From: UBA11222 sp049323435
GTDB taxonomy: Bacteria; Pseudomonadota; Alphaproteobacteria; UBA11222
Assembly: GCA_049323435.1 (NCBI GenBank)
Contig: JBMOMX010000033.1
Span: 1-64,000, forward strand
Direction: 5' to 3'
Length of the DNA stretch: 64,000 nt
Under the pieces are notes generated by a model. The model worked only from the letters and a program-made list of their open reading frames with translations. It did no database searches and was not told the origin of the DNA. The position numbers and the translations under genes were made by a program. This document shows positions 35,214 to 44,518 of this stretch, piece after piece (the stretch's first letter is position 1; the number at the start of each line of letters is the position of its first letter).

Positions 35214-35582
35214 TTACCGCCACGCATCCAATATGTGCTTGGGCAACCGGCGCGGCCCGACCCACATCAGATCAAACCGGTAGTCCAGTCCCGCCAGTTT
35301 CGGATGGCTGGCCTGAAAATATAGCAATGCCCGCGCGATACGCTTTTGCTGGCGCCGGCTTACCGCCAGCAGTGCAAGCTCCAGACTGGGCCGGGCCTTG
35401 ACCTCGATGGCGGCGATGACCTGGCCGCGCCGCGCGATAATATCAATCTCGCCCCCCGTGCTGCGAAAACGCCGCGCCAGAATGCGATACCCCTTCAGCC
35501 GTAAAAGCAGCACGCAGAGATATTCTGCACTGACGCCTCTTATATAGGCGCGGGTGCGGCCAGGATCGGCGGCCGGTCTCAT
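35214..35582 (-). CDS. YraN family (UPF0102) endonuclease-fold protein
   Basis: The 122-residue protein is of the UPF0102 family with a restriction-endonuclease-like core: AEYLCVLLLRLKGYRILARRFRSTGGEIDIIARRG and AAIEVKAR (the E-D...E-x-K pattern). The family is conserved next to rsmI; its function is unproven. It starts by overlapping the rsmI stop (ATGA), so it is co-translated with that methyltransferase. Confidence 0.92.
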   Translation of the reverse strand: MRPAADPGRTRAYIRGVSAEYLCVLLLRLKGYRILARRFRSTGGEIDIIARRGQVIAAIEVKARPSLELALLAVSRRQQKRIARALLYFQASHPKLAGLDYRFDLMWVGPRRLPKHILDAWR

Positions 35583-36535
35583 TGCTGCATTTTTCCGCTA
35601 AGCGCCAGCGCACGGGCATAGACCTGCTTGCGCGGCAATCCGGTTGCTGCGGCAGCCTTTGCAACGGCTTCTTTCAGACTGCACCGGGCCAGTACATCGT
35701 GCAGGATCTTGTCCAGTCCCGCTTCCTGATCCGGTTGCGCCTGTGCGCCGGATGGCGGACCCACGACAATCACAACTTCGCCTTTGGGTGGTCCCGCCAT
35801 GCGGTAATGATCACGCAGCGCAGGCAGCGCATCGCGGCGCACTTCCTCGAACAGCTTGGTCAGTTCCCGGGCGATTGCCGCCGGGCGGTCGCCCAGCATC
35901 TGCGCCATATCTTCGAGACATTGCGGCAGGCGGCGCGCGCTTTCAAAAAAGATCAGCGTCGCCTCGATCGCACCCAGGCTGGCCAGCAGGCTGCGCCGCG
36001 CAGCAGCCTTGGGCGGCAAGAATCCCTGAAAGAAAAAACGGTCACTGGGCAGACCTGAAATGATCAGCGCCATCAGCGGCGCCGACGGCCCCGGCAAAGC
36101 GCTGACATGGGCCCCCGCCGCAATCGCTTCGCGCACCAGCTTGAAGCCCGGATCGGATATTAGCGGCGTGCCCGCATCGCTGACCAGGCCAACCCGCTGC
36201 CCCCCGGCCAGCCGCGCCAGAATGGCTTCGCGTACGGCCGGGGCGCTGTGTTCATGATAGGCTATGCAGGGCGCACGCACGCCGTAATGTTGCAGCAGAC
36301 GCGCCGTGGCGCGGCTATCCTCACAGGCCACCACATCACAGGCCGCCAGTGTTTGCAGCGCGCGCTGCGAAATATCTCCAAGATTTCCAATCGGCGTGGC
36401 AATAAGATAAAGGCCGGGAGCAAGCGGTTTACTTGCGCCCAGCCCCCGGTTAGTACTGCCGGGCGATATTGGCGCAGTTTCAGGGAGTTTGGATTTTGTA
36501 TTTGAATGTGGCGGCGCGTTTTTTTGCATATTCAA
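35579..36535 (-). CDS. rsmI: 16S rRNA 2'-O-ribose C1402 methyltransferase
   Basis: RsmI methylates C1402 of 16S rRNA in the decoding centre. The tetrapyrrole-methylase fold shows LAPGLYLIATPIGNLGDISQRALQTL, VACEDSRATARLLQHYG, GQRVGLVSDAGTPLISDPGFKLV, FFQGFLPPK, IFFESARRL and ELTKLFEE. It is 318 residues from the ATG at 36535. About 38 N-terminal residues before the conserved start are extra, so a later start is possible. The N-terminus overlaps the leader region of the divergent LpoA-like gene. Confidence 0.95.
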   Translation of the reverse strand: MNMQKNAPPHSNTKSKLPETAPISPGSTNRGLGASKPLAPGLYLIATPIGNLGDISQRALQTLAACDVVACEDSRATARLLQHYGVRAPCIAYHEHSAPAVREAILARLAGGQRVGLVSDAGTPLISDPGFKLVREAIAAGAHVSALPGPSAPLMALIISGLPSDRFFFQGFLPPKAAARRSLLASLGAIEATLIFFESARRLPQCLEDMAQMLGDRPAAIARELTKLFEEVRRDALPALRDHYRMAGPPKGEVVIVVGPPSGAQAQPDQEAGLDKILHDVLARCSLKEAVAKAAAATGLPRKQVYARALALSGKMQQ

Positions 36536-37905
36536 AATTAGCTTTGTCTGGCGGGTTGCCGCAGGCTAACAGATTTTCTGGCATTGGCAGTGTGCTTTTC
36601 TGTCTGATGCTTGCCGGATGCGCCGCTCCGGCGCCTGAGACACAGACGCCGCCGCCCGCTGCTGCGGCGCCTGCACCTCCTGCCAGTATTTTATGGCAAG
36701 GCGGACTGCCCGCCCCTGAAAAGGGAACGGCACAGAGCCTGTCCGTGCCCGGCGATCCGGCACAGGCCGTGCGCATTGGCGTGCTGCTTCCCTTGAGCGG
36801 CCCGCGCGCGCCAACCGGGCAAGCCCTGCTGCATGCGGCCCAACTGGCGCTATTTGATTTTGCCGATCCGCGCCTGGTCCTGATTCCACGCGATACGCAG
36901 GGCACCGGGGCTGGTGCGGCGCGCGCGGCGCAAGCGGCGCTGGCCGCCGGGGCGGAGCTGATTATCGGACCAGTATTCGCCGAAGAAGTCACTGCCGCCG
37001 CCGCCATAACGCGCGCGGCCGGACGCAGCATGATCGCCTTTTCCAGTGATTCGCGCGTGGCCGGGAATGGGGTGTATTTGCTGAGCTTTTCCCCGGAACA
37101 GGAAGCCGCACGCATATTGTCCTTCGCGCGAGCAAAGGGCCTGACGCGGATTGCGGCGCTGGTTCCGCGTACCGCCTATGGAGAAAGGGTGGGCGAAGCT
37201 TACCGCCAGGCCCTGACCACCCAGGACGGCGCGGTACAGAAACTGGTTTATTATGTGCCAGGCAGCCAGTCCCTGCATGCGCCTGTTCGTCAGCTTGCTG
37301 ATTATGATGCCAGGCGTCAAAAACTGACGGAGGAAATTGCCCGCCTGGAACAGAACCCGGATAGTTTTGCCCAGGAGGCACTAGCCGGGCTGAAAACCCG
37401 TGACACGCTGGGTGAGGTTGATTTTGACGCACTGCTGATCGCCGATGGCGGCGCAAGTTTGCGCGCACTGGCCCCCTTGCTGGCCTATTATGAAATTGAT
37501 CCCAAAAAAGTCCGCTATCTCGGCACCGGTTTATGGAACGAGCCGGCCATTCATACCGAGACTTCATTGACCGGGGGCTGGTTTCCCGCGCCGCCGAAAG
37601 AAACTGACGGCACATTCCACACGCGCATGCAGACACTGTTTTCCATAACGCCCACGCCGGTCATCAGCCTTGGATATGACGCTATGGCGCTGGCGGCGGT
37701 GCTTGCGGCGCAGGATACGGATTCCGGCCAGCGTTTTACCGCGCAGGCGCTTACCGGCCCAGGCGGTTTCGCCGGGGTGCAGGGTATTTTCAGACTGCGC
37801 CCGGACGGCCTGTCCGAGCGGGGCCTGGCGATCATGGAAATCGGCGCAGACGGGGTTCAGGTCCTGGACCCGCCCCCGGCCAGCTTTGAGCCCGTAATGA
37901 ATTAG
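36496..37905 (+). CDS. LpoA/LppC-like penicillin-binding protein activator
   Basis: This lipoprotein (CLMLAGCAAP lipobox) has a Pro/Ala-rich linker and then a periplasmic-binding-protein-like domain: RIGVLLPLSGPRAPTGQALLHAAQLALFD, ELIIGPVFAEEVTAAA, and ISLGYDAMALAAVLA. In E. coli, LpoA (YraM) activates PBP1A from the outer membrane and is encoded beside rsmI and yraN, as here. No ATG precedes the signal peptide. The best start is TTG 36496 with GGGAG eight bases upstream, giving about 469 residues. The start is uncertain. Confidence 0.83.
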   Translation: MYLNVAARFFAYSKLALSGGLPQANRFSGIGSVLFCLMLAGCAAPAPETQTPPPAAAAPAPPASILWQGGLPAPEKGTAQSLSVPGDPAQAVRIGVLLPLSGPRAPTGQALLHAAQLALFDFADPRLVLIPRDTQGTGAGAARAAQAALAAGAELIIGPVFAEEVTAAAAITRAAGRSMIAFSSDSRVAGNGVYLLSFSPEQEAARILSFARAKGLTRIAALVPRTAYGERVGEAYRQALTTQDGAVQKLVYYVPGSQSLHAPVRQLADYDARRQKLTEEIARLEQNPDSFAQEALAGLKTRDTLGEVDFDALLIADGGASLRALAPLLAYYEIDPKKVRYLGTGLWNEPAIHTETSLTGGWFPAPPKETDGTFHTRMQTLFSITPTPVISLGYDAMALAAVLAAQDTDSGQRFTAQALTGPGGFAGVQGIFRLRPDGLSERGLAIMEIGADGVQVLDPPPASFEPVMN

Positions 37906-37921
37906 GCCGTTTCGGTGCGGC

Positions 37922-38389
37922 CTATGCCGCAGAGGATGAGGCGGCGGGTTCCGTAAGCAGCGCATATAGCGCCGCCCGGTCACGCGAGCCGCGCAACTTG
38001 GTACACAGTTCCTGATTGCGCAACAGGCGCGAGACGCGGGCAAGGGCGCGCAGATGTTCAGCGCCGCCGGTCTCTGGCGCGATCAGCAAAAAAATCAGAT
38101 CCACGGGACGGTCATCAATGGATTCAAAATCTATCGGCTGATCAAGACGCGCAAACACGCCCGCAACCCTGGTGGCTTCCTGGAATTTGGCGTGCGGAAT
38201 GGCGATGCCCTGACCGACGCCCGTCGAGCCAAGGCGTTCGCGCTCAAGCAATTTATTCAGAATAGACTGGGCGTCAAAGCCGCATTGCTTGGCAGCAGCA
38301 ACACTGAGTTCCTGCAATGCCTGCTTTTTACTCCGCGCCTGTAATCTGGCAATCACACTTTCAGGATTTAATAAATCCGCAAGCGACAT
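37922..38389 (-). CDS. ptsN: Nitrogen-regulatory PTS protein IIA(Ntr)
   Basis: This 155-residue EIIA domain has its phospho-acceptor His at H66 (GIAIPHAKF) and FARLDQPIDFESIDDRPVDLIFLLIAPE. PtsN takes phosphate from NPr and regulates potassium uptake and nitrogen- or sigma-54-linked functions. The ATG at 38389 has GAGG eight bases upstream. It lies downstream of rpoN in the same direction, as is usual, but without the hpf gene that often sits between them. Confidence 0.95.
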   Translation of the reverse strand: MSLADLLNPESVIARLQARSKKQALQELSVAAAKQCGFDAQSILNKLLERERLGSTGVGQGIAIPHAKFQEATRVAGVFARLDQPIDFESIDDRPVDLIFLLIAPETGGAEHLRALARVSRLLRNQELCTKLRGSRDRAALYALLTEPAASSSAA

Positions 38390-38483
38390 ACGTTTTGTCC
38401 TCAACAGCCCCGGTGACAGTGCAGTCAGCTAACCCAACTGGATCATGATGATATCGGGTTTATCAATGCCGCCAGCCTGTTTT

Positions 38484-38510
38484 GTCATTCCGGATTTATT
38501 CCGGGGTGAC
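38484..38510. repeat. Short palindromic element (REP-like)
   Basis: GTCATTCCGG and CCGGGGTGAC form a wobble-tolerant hairpin around ATTTATT in the rpoN-ptsN gap. Read as protein it gives FVIPDLFRG, the signature of dispersed palindromic repeats in many alphaproteobacterial genomes. It could also act as a terminator or attenuator. No gene is seen in the 303-base gap. Confidence 0.55.
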
Positions 38511-38692
38511 ATCGCGTGTGGGGCGATTCCATCTGAAATCATAGCGCTCCAAGAGTCTATTGTTATGAAAATCCCCCGCCCGCGCGCCCTCGAGGAGATC
38601 ACACGCGCCCAATCCGATAGCGCGTTTTAACCACGAAAGCAAATTTCAGGTTAAGCTGTTGTTCTAACATTCGTTTCAGGCGCTCATTCGTT

Positions 38693-40222
38693 TCAGGCGC
38701 TCATGCGTTTCGCACGGCGGCGTTCGACGGAAGAAGGGATGCGCAGGGACTCACGATACTTCGCCACTGTCCGCCGGGCGATATCCATTCCCGAATCCCG
38801 CAACAACATTACCAGCCGGTCGTCGGAGAGTATTTTAGCGGGATGTTCCGCATCTATCAACGCCTTGATTTTATGACGCACGGCCTCGGCCGAATGCGCA
38901 TCACCCCCGGCGCTGGAAGCAATCGAAGCCGTGAAAAAATATTTCATGTCATAGATGCCGCGATGGGTTGCGATATATTTATTCGCCGTGACGCGGCTGA
39001 CCGTGGACTCATGCATTTCAATGGCGTCTGCAATGGCGCGCAAATTCAGCGGCCTGAGATGCGCGACGCCATGCTCAAAAAACGCTTCCTGCTGACGCAC
39101 CAGTTCGGTAGATACTTTCAGGATGGTGCGGGCGCGCTGTTCAAGACTTTTGACAAGCCAGTTGGCGCTGCTCAGACATTCGGAAATATAGGACTTGTCC
39201 TGTGAACTGATACTCTGTTTCGTAATGCGCGCGCAATATTGCGAATTGATCAGAACCTTGGGCAGGGTGGCATTGTTCAATTCGACAATCCAGGCGCCAT
39301 CCGGCCCGCGGCGCACAAACACATCAGGCAGCACCGGCTGCGCCGGTTCGCCGCCAAATAAGAGGCCCGGTTTGGGGTCCAGCGCCTTGATCTCGGCAAT
39401 CATTTCCGCAAGATCTTCGCTGTCCACCTCGCAGAGCTTCATCAGGCCCGCCCGGTCATGGCGCGCAAGCAGCGGCAGATTCTCCAGCAGTTTCTGCATC
39501 GCCGGGTCCAGCCGGTTGCGTTCCTGCAATTGCAGCGCCAGGCATTCGGCAAGATTGCGCGCGAAGACGCCGGTCGGCTCAAAGCCCTGAAGTTTCTTCA
39601 ATACAGCTAGCGCCTCCGCCATATCAAAGCCATGACGCGCGGCAATATATTCCAGCGATTCTGACAGATAGCCTGCCTCATCCAGCATATCAATAATCTG
39701 GGCGCCGATCAGTTGTTCGCGCTGGGTTCGTATGTTCAGATGTAATTGCCCAAGCAGATGATCGCGCAAACTGATATCTGCCGATAAACGCTCTTCCAGA
39801 TTATATGCGTTTTCCTGGAAGCTGCCCCCGCCCGTGCCGGCGCTGCTCCAATCTGTGTTGAAGGGCGGCTCGCTCGGATCGGCCAAGGCGCGGTCTGCAC
39901 CGGAATCGCCGTCATAGAGATTATCATAGTCCGTATCCAGACTATCCGCCGCCATTCCCAGGGCTGAGACATCATCGCCCAGAAGCAGCGTACCATCCGG
40001 GCCTGCCGTATCCGGCGCAGCGTCCGGGCCGGGGGTTTGCGTCTGGCTGGAACTGGAGCCGGTTTCCTCGCGCTCCAGCACAGGATTGCGCTCCAGCTCT
40101 CCCTCCACATAGGCTTCGAGTTCGAAACTGGACATTTGCAACAGCTTGATTGCCTGTTGCAATTGCGGGGTCATAACCAGACCCTGGCTTTGCCGCATGT
40201 CCAGACGGGGCGAAAGTGCCAT
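38693..40222 (-). CDS. rpoN: RNA polymerase sigma-54 factor
   Basis: The 509-residue protein has the activator-interacting N-terminus (RQSQGLVMTPQLQQAIKLLQMSSFELEAYVEGELERNP), an acidic region II, a core-binding region, the HTH (LRAIADAIEMHESTVSRVTANKYI) and the RpoN box RRTVAKYRESL near the C-terminus. It directs transcription at -24/-12 promoters with enhancer-binding ATPases. It is placed after lptB as in most proteobacteria. Its own promoter may be upstream in the lpt operon. Confidence 0.98.
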   Translation of the reverse strand: MALSPRLDMRQSQGLVMTPQLQQAIKLLQMSSFELEAYVEGELERNPVLEREETGSSSSQTQTPGPDAAPDTAGPDGTLLLGDDVSALGMAADSLDTDYDNLYDGDSGADRALADPSEPPFNTDWSSAGTGGGSFQENAYNLEERLSADISLRDHLLGQLHLNIRTQREQLIGAQIIDMLDEAGYLSESLEYIAARHGFDMAEALAVLKKLQGFEPTGVFARNLAECLALQLQERNRLDPAMQKLLENLPLLARHDRAGLMKLCEVDSEDLAEMIAEIKALDPKPGLLFGGEPAQPVLPDVFVRRGPDGAWIVELNNATLPKVLINSQYCARITKQSISSQDKSYISECLSSANWLVKSLEQRARTILKVSTELVRQQEAFFEHGVAHLRPLNLRAIADAIEMHESTVSRVTANKYIATHRGIYDMKYFFTASIASSAGGDAHSAEAVRHKIKALIDAEHPAKILSDDRLVMLLRDSGMDIARRTVAKYRESLRIPSSVERRRAKRMSA

Positions 40223-40288
40223 GATTTCGAAAACAACCCTGTTATGAGCAATTATTGCGCCAGAATACGGCGTAATGGTTTCAATAGG

Positions 40289-41077
40289 TTAAAGGCTGAA
40301 GCGATCACCCAGATAAACCCGCCTGACATCCGCATTACCGACAATCTCGTCCGGCTTGCCTTCCATAAGTACTTGCCCTTCATGGATAATATAGGCGCGA
40401 TCAATTAAATCCAGGGTTTCGCGAACATTATGATCGGTGATCAGAACCCCGATGCCGCGCGCTTTGATATGCCCAACCAGCTCTCTTATATCCCCAATTG
40501 CAATAGGGTCAATACCCGCAAAGGGTTCATCCAGCAACATAAAAGCCGGTCTGGTCGCCAGCGCGCGGGCAATTTCAACACGGCGGCGCTCGCCCCCCGA
40601 AAGGGCCAGGGCCGGGGTCCGGCGCAGATGGGTGATAGAAAATTCCCCCAGCAGATCATCCACAATAGCTTCGCGTCTTGAGACGTCCGCCTCAACCATT
40701 TCAACCACTGCGCGAATATTCATCTCGACCGTCAGGCCGCGAAAGATGGACGCCTCCTGCGGCAGATAGCCAATACCCAGGCGCGCCCGCCGGTACATCG
40801 GCAGATGGGTAATATCATGCCCATCCAGCGATATGGTGCCTGAATCAACCGGAATGAGGCCCGTAATCATGTAAAAGCAGGTGGTTTTACCGGCGCCATT
40901 GGGCCCCAGCAGGCCAACGACTTCTCCACGCTGTAAATTCAGGCTGACGCCGCGCACCACCGGGCGCTTGTTGAAGCCCTTGCCGATACGTTCGACAACC
41001 AGGCCGGAATTTTCCAGAACCAGCCTTGGTCCCGACGCGGGCTGGGTGTTTGTAGGCGCCGGTTTAACCTGTGTCAT
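40289..41077 (-). CDS. lptB: LPS export ABC transporter ATPase
   Basis: LptB powers extraction of LPS from the inner membrane with LptFG. It has Walker A GLLGPNGAGKTTCFYMI, signature LSGGERRRVEIARAL, Walker B FMLLDEPFAGIDP and the H-loop LITDHNVRET. The 262-residue form from the ATG at 41077 (MTQVKPAPTNTQ) has a GAGG site. The frame continues upstream to 41188 but overlaps lptA. It lies 19 bases after lptA in kdsD-lptC-lptA-lptB-rpoN. Confidence 0.97.
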   Translation of the reverse strand: MTQVKPAPTNTQPASGPRLVLENSGLVVERIGKGFNKRPVVRGVSLNLQRGEVVGLLGPNGAGKTTCFYMITGLIPVDSGTISLDGHDITHLPMYRRARLGIGYLPQEASIFRGLTVEMNIRAVVEMVEADVSRREAIVDDLLGEFSITHLRRTPALALSGGERRRVEIARALATRPAFMLLDEPFAGIDPIAIGDIRELVGHIKARGIGVLITDHNVRETLDLIDRAYIIHEGQVLMEGKPDEIVGNADVRRVYLGDRFSL

Positions 41078-41096
41078 GTCTGCCTCTTTACCCCGA

Positions 41097-41639
41097 TTAC
41101 GGCTTTTTAGCCGGTACGAACAGCCCTTTAACGCGCCCGCCCTGCTCCTTGGCGCCAATGATGCGGCTTTGACCGGTTTCCAGATCAATCACCAATTGCT
41201 CGCCACGCAATATATTTTCGCCCCGGGTCAGCACCACTTTACCGCCCATTGTAATCTGTCCCTTATCGACATCATAGACGGCCCATTCACCGCTCGCTGT
41301 TTCGCCCGGCGAACTGACCGCGACCGCACCGATGGCGTCCAGCCGGGATATCGCGCCCTGATCCGCACTGCGTTCCGCGCCGCCGCGATAATAAACCCGC
41401 AAAGTGTCAGAACCCAACCGTAATTCTCCCTGGATCGCAACAACATTGCCGGAAAAGATCGCGGTCTGGTCGGATTGGGCGACATCCAGCGTATCCGCCG
41501 TGATTTCGATTGGCTGGGAGGAGTCATGTTTGAAATCTATCACAGGCGCCGCCGCTTGCGCGCGTGCGGCGCCGGCAAACGGACCCGGCGCCAGCAGCAG
41601 GGCCAGAATGCAGCAGCGCAAGGGCGTGGCCCGCATCAT
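41097..41639 (-). CDS. lptA: LPS transport periplasmic protein LptA (OstA-like)
   Basis: The 180-residue periplasmic bridge protein has a signal peptide ending near ARAQAAAP and the OstA beta-jellyroll pattern: PIEITADTLDVAQSDQTAIFSGNVVAIQGELRLGSDTLRVYY, GQITMGGKVVLTRGENILRGEQLVIDLETGQSRI. LptA polymerises to carry LPS across the periplasm. It overlaps lptC by four bases and precedes lptB, the standard order. Confidence 0.95.
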   Translation of the reverse strand: MMRATPLRCCILALLLAPGPFAGAARAQAAAPVIDFKHDSSQPIEITADTLDVAQSDQTAIFSGNVVAIQGELRLGSDTLRVYYRGGAERSADQGAISRLDAIGAVAVSSPGETASGEWAVYDVDKGQITMGGKVVLTRGENILRGEQLVIDLETGQSRIIGAKEQGGRVKGLFVPAKKP

Positions 41640-42307
41640 CCGGACTCTCCCGCGCGCGGATACACAATAACCTTGACATCACCGGCAAAATGCAAGTTCT
41701 GCCCCCGGTTGGTGGCGCGCATGGCGTTGGCGCGCAGATGGCCATATGGCCCTTGCAGCCGTACCGGGCGATCCGCCGCCATCGTGCCGGCATCCAGATC
41801 AATCTGTGCGCTTTCGGTGTAAAATGCATAGCCCATATCGGAATAAGCTTCGATCTGCCCGTCCAGTTGCAGGGTTTGCAGGCCGTTATGCAGCATCCCG
41901 TTGCGCGCATTCACCGACAGCCAGGAGCCATCCTGCATCGACATATCGGCCTGCAATCTGTCCAGCCGGACCAGCTCGTGATCATTGACATCCTGCACAG
42001 CGGAATCGGCCGTGACCATATAGGGACGGTCATCTGCCCCCATGCCGGTAAAGCGCGGGCTGTTCATACGCAGATCGTCCTTCACTGCCGCAATTTCGGC
42101 GGTGGTCAGTTCGAACTTGCTTTCTTCCTCAAACAGCCGGGGCCAGGCAATCATCAGCGCCAGAAATGCCAGCGCAATGGCAGGCAGCACATATTTCACC
42201 AGCCGCATAATGAAGCGGCGGCGCGGATCCTCGGCCCCGCCCGGCAGCGCGCGGGCCCGGCGCCAGTCATGCGGGCTGTCTGAATCCAGCGCCATATCAG
42301 CCATCAA
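41636..42307 (-). CDS. lptC: LPS export component LptC
   Basis: The 223-residue bitopic protein has a single N-terminal membrane span (VLPAIALAFLALMIAWPRLF) and a periplasmic jellyroll (FTGMGADDRPYMVTADSAVQD, LQLDGQIEAYSDMGYAFYTESAQIDLDAGTMAADRPVRLQGPYG). It links LptBFG to LptA. An extra cytoplasmic segment of about 33 residues precedes the span. It overlaps kdsD at its start and lptA at its end, so translation is coupled. Confidence 0.92.
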   Translation of the reverse strand: MMADMALDSDSPHDWRRARALPGGAEDPRRRFIMRLVKYVLPAIALAFLALMIAWPRLFEEESKFELTTAEIAAVKDDLRMNSPRFTGMGADDRPYMVTADSAVQDVNDHELVRLDRLQADMSMQDGSWLSVNARNGMLHNGLQTLQLDGQIEAYSDMGYAFYTESAQIDLDAGTMAADRPVRLQGPYGHLRANAMRATNRGQNLHFAGDVKVIVYPRAGESG

Positions 42308-43320
42308 AGAATACCGGCCCGCAGGCAGTCATGAATATGGACAATTCCGACCGGCGCCTGCGCGCCGCCGCCCGGAAGCGGGGTGACAAACAGGCAGGTA
42401 ATCGAGCCGGCCATCAATCCCAGCGCCTCGGCGGCCAGCGCGTTCTGATGAATGGTTTTGGGGCCGGGTGTCATGATCTGCGCGGCGGTACATTGCAGTA
42501 AATCACCCGTGATGGTGTGACGGCGCAAATCCCCATCCGTGATAATACCGGCAAGGCCGCCATCGGGCCCGATTATCCCGGCGCAGCCGAAGCGCTGCCG
42601 GGTCATGACTATCAGCACATCACTCATAGGCATATCCAGGCTAGCCAGCGGCAGATCGCCGCCGGTATGCATGATATCTGAAACCCGCAGCAGCGATTTA
42701 CCGATCTGGCCGCCCGGATGCAGCAATCGGAAATCATCGGCGGAAAATCCCTTGCGCTGCATCAGCGCAACCGCCAGCGCATCACCCAGCGCCAGCGACG
42801 CCGTGGTGGAGGTTGTCGGGGCCAGGCCCATCGGGCAAGCCTCCGGCGATGGCGGCAGAACCAGCGCCACATCCGACGCCGTTAGCAGGGTGCTTTGCGG
42901 ATTGCGGGCAATGCCGATCAGAGGAATGCCAAAACGCCGCGTATGCGCGATCATATCGCCCAGTTCCGGCGTCTCTCCGGAATTGGACAGGATCAGGCAG
43001 GCATCGGCCCGGGTGATCATGCCCAGATCGCCATGACTTGCCTCGGCCGGATGAATGAATTGCGCCGGTGTGCCGGTAGAGGCAAAGGTTGCAGCTATTT
43101 TACGGGCGATATGCCCGCTTTTGCCCATACCGCTGACAATGACCCGGCCCTGCACCTTGTCCAGAATATCCAGCGCCGCGATAAATGTTCCATCCAGCCG
43201 CTCGGCAAGCGACAGCAGCGCCCGCGCGCCCGTGTCCAGCACATGACGGGCGGCGGCCAAATCCTGATCCTGGTCCGGAATTGAGGCTTTACGGCTGGGC
43301 AAGGACTTTTTCGGCTTCAT
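42304..43320 (-). CDS. kdsD: Arabinose-5-phosphate isomerase (KpsF/GutQ family)
   Basis: This enzyme interconverts ribulose-5-phosphate and arabinose-5-phosphate, the first step to Kdo for LPS. The SIS domain shows VSGMGKSGHIARKIAATFASTGTPAQFIHPAEASHGDLGMI and LSNSGETPEL. Two CBS domains follow (IMHTGGDLPLASLDMPMSDVLIVMT...GIITDGDLRR; IMTPGPKTIHQNALAAEALGLM). I use the ATG at 43320 (MKPKKSLPSRK). The frame is open to 43362. First gene of the Kdo/LPS-export unit. Confidence 0.95.
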   Translation of the reverse strand: MKPKKSLPSRKASIPDQDQDLAAARHVLDTGARALLSLAERLDGTFIAALDILDKVQGRVIVSGMGKSGHIARKIAATFASTGTPAQFIHPAEASHGDLGMITRADACLILSNSGETPELGDMIAHTRRFGIPLIGIARNPQSTLLTASDVALVLPPSPEACPMGLAPTTSTTASLALGDALAVALMQRKGFSADDFRLLHPGGQIGKSLLRVSDIMHTGGDLPLASLDMPMSDVLIVMTRQRFGCAGIIGPDGGLAGIITDGDLRRHTITGDLLQCTAAQIMTPGPKTIHQNALAAEALGLMAGSITCLFVTPLPGGGAQAPVGIVHIHDCLRAGIL

Positions 43321-43539
43321 ACGCGGTTTCCATAGGGCAGCTATAGCGCCAGGCCGAATCATATACTAGTGCAACAACTGTTTAAATAGAGCCGGATGTT
43401 TTTCTTTGGCCGTGCCGGATGAAGCCGGGCCGGCCCCGGGGTGCCGCGCCGACGCAGGATTCGTTCTTGACCCGGAAGTGCTTTTGGCATTCCTGTGACC
43501 TGTCATTTCAAAAGCGTGCACAGGACGCAAAATCCAGCG

Positions 43540-44403
43540 ATGAACACCAGAAAAGCCAGCTATATTCTTACTGTTTCCTGCCCGGACCAGATGGGCATTG
43601 TTGCCGCCGTGGCCGGTGTGCTGGCGGATTGCGGCCTGTTCATTACCGATTCGCATCATTTTGGCGATCCGGACACAAGGCATTTTTTTATGCGTACCGC
43701 TTTTGAGGCGCGCAATCCCGAGTTTAACCGGGCGGCCTTTGGCCGGGCTTTCGAGCCCGCCGCCATACGGTTTGGCATGCGCTGGACGCTGCATGATTGT
43801 GCGCTGCGGCCATCGGCATTGATCATGGTGTCAAAATCCGATCATTGCCTGAATGATCTGCTGTACCGCCACCGCACGGGCGCGCTGCCGGTGCATATTC
43901 CAGCCATTGTCTCCAACCATATGAATCTGGCGCCGCTTGCGGAGTGGCACAAAATTCCATTTCTGCATGTGCCGGCCGACAAGGATAATAAAGCCGGTGC
44001 AGAAGCGCGCCTGCGCGACATTATCGCCCAGACCAAAGCCGATTTCGTCGTGCTGGCGCGTTACATGCAAATTCTGTCCCCGGAATTATGCGCCGAGCTG
44101 CAAGGCCGGGCGATTAATATTCATCATTCCTTCCTGCCCAGCTTCAAGGGCGCCCAGCCTTACCGGCAGGCGCATGCGCGTGGCGTCAAGCTGATCGGCG
44201 CGACGGCGCATTTCGTTACACCTGATCTGGATGAAGGCCCGATCATCGAGCAGATGGTGGAGCGCATTGACCATTCCTATACCAGCGAAGCCATGGCCGC
44301 AGCCGGACGCGATGTTGAAAGCCAGGTGCTGGCCCGCGCGGTGCGCTGGCTGGCGGAGAACCGGGTGTTTCTGAACGGCAACAAGACCGTGGTATTCAGA
44401 TAA
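43540..44403 (+). CDS. purU: Formyltetrahydrofolate deformylase
   Basis: PurU hydrolyses 10-formyl-THF to THF and formate. An N-terminal ACT domain (ILTVSCPDQMGIVAAVAGVLADCGLFI) is followed by a formyltransferase-like domain with the catalytic block AINIHHSFLPSFKGAQPYRQA and LDEGPIIEQ (Asn-His-Asp). The ATG at 43540 gives 287 residues, the usual length. A longer frame from 43495 adds non-conserved sequence. It is divergent from kdsD. Confidence 0.95.
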   Translation: MNTRKASYILTVSCPDQMGIVAAVAGVLADCGLFITDSHHFGDPDTRHFFMRTAFEARNPEFNRAAFGRAFEPAAIRFGMRWTLHDCALRPSALIMVSKSDHCLNDLLYRHRTGALPVHIPAIVSNHMNLAPLAEWHKIPFLHVPADKDNKAGAEARLRDIIAQTKADFVVLARYMQILSPELCAELQGRAINIHHSFLPSFKGAQPYRQAHARGVKLIGATAHFVTPDLDEGPIIEQMVERIDHSYTSEAMAAAGRDVESQVLARAVRWLAENRVFLNGNKTVVFR

Positions 44404-44518
44404 AGCTGGCCGCAACACGCAGGCGGCACGGTTTTCTTCGTGTTCAGGTTTCATCTGCCGCAAAAGCTGTGCATGATGGGCAGGGTTGCTTTTCAGATAA
44501 CCGGCGAATGGATTTTAC

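Noticed and set aside
38445..38630. 61-codon frame reading FVIPDLFRG
   Set aside because: This is a translation of a palindromic intergenic repeat, not a gene.
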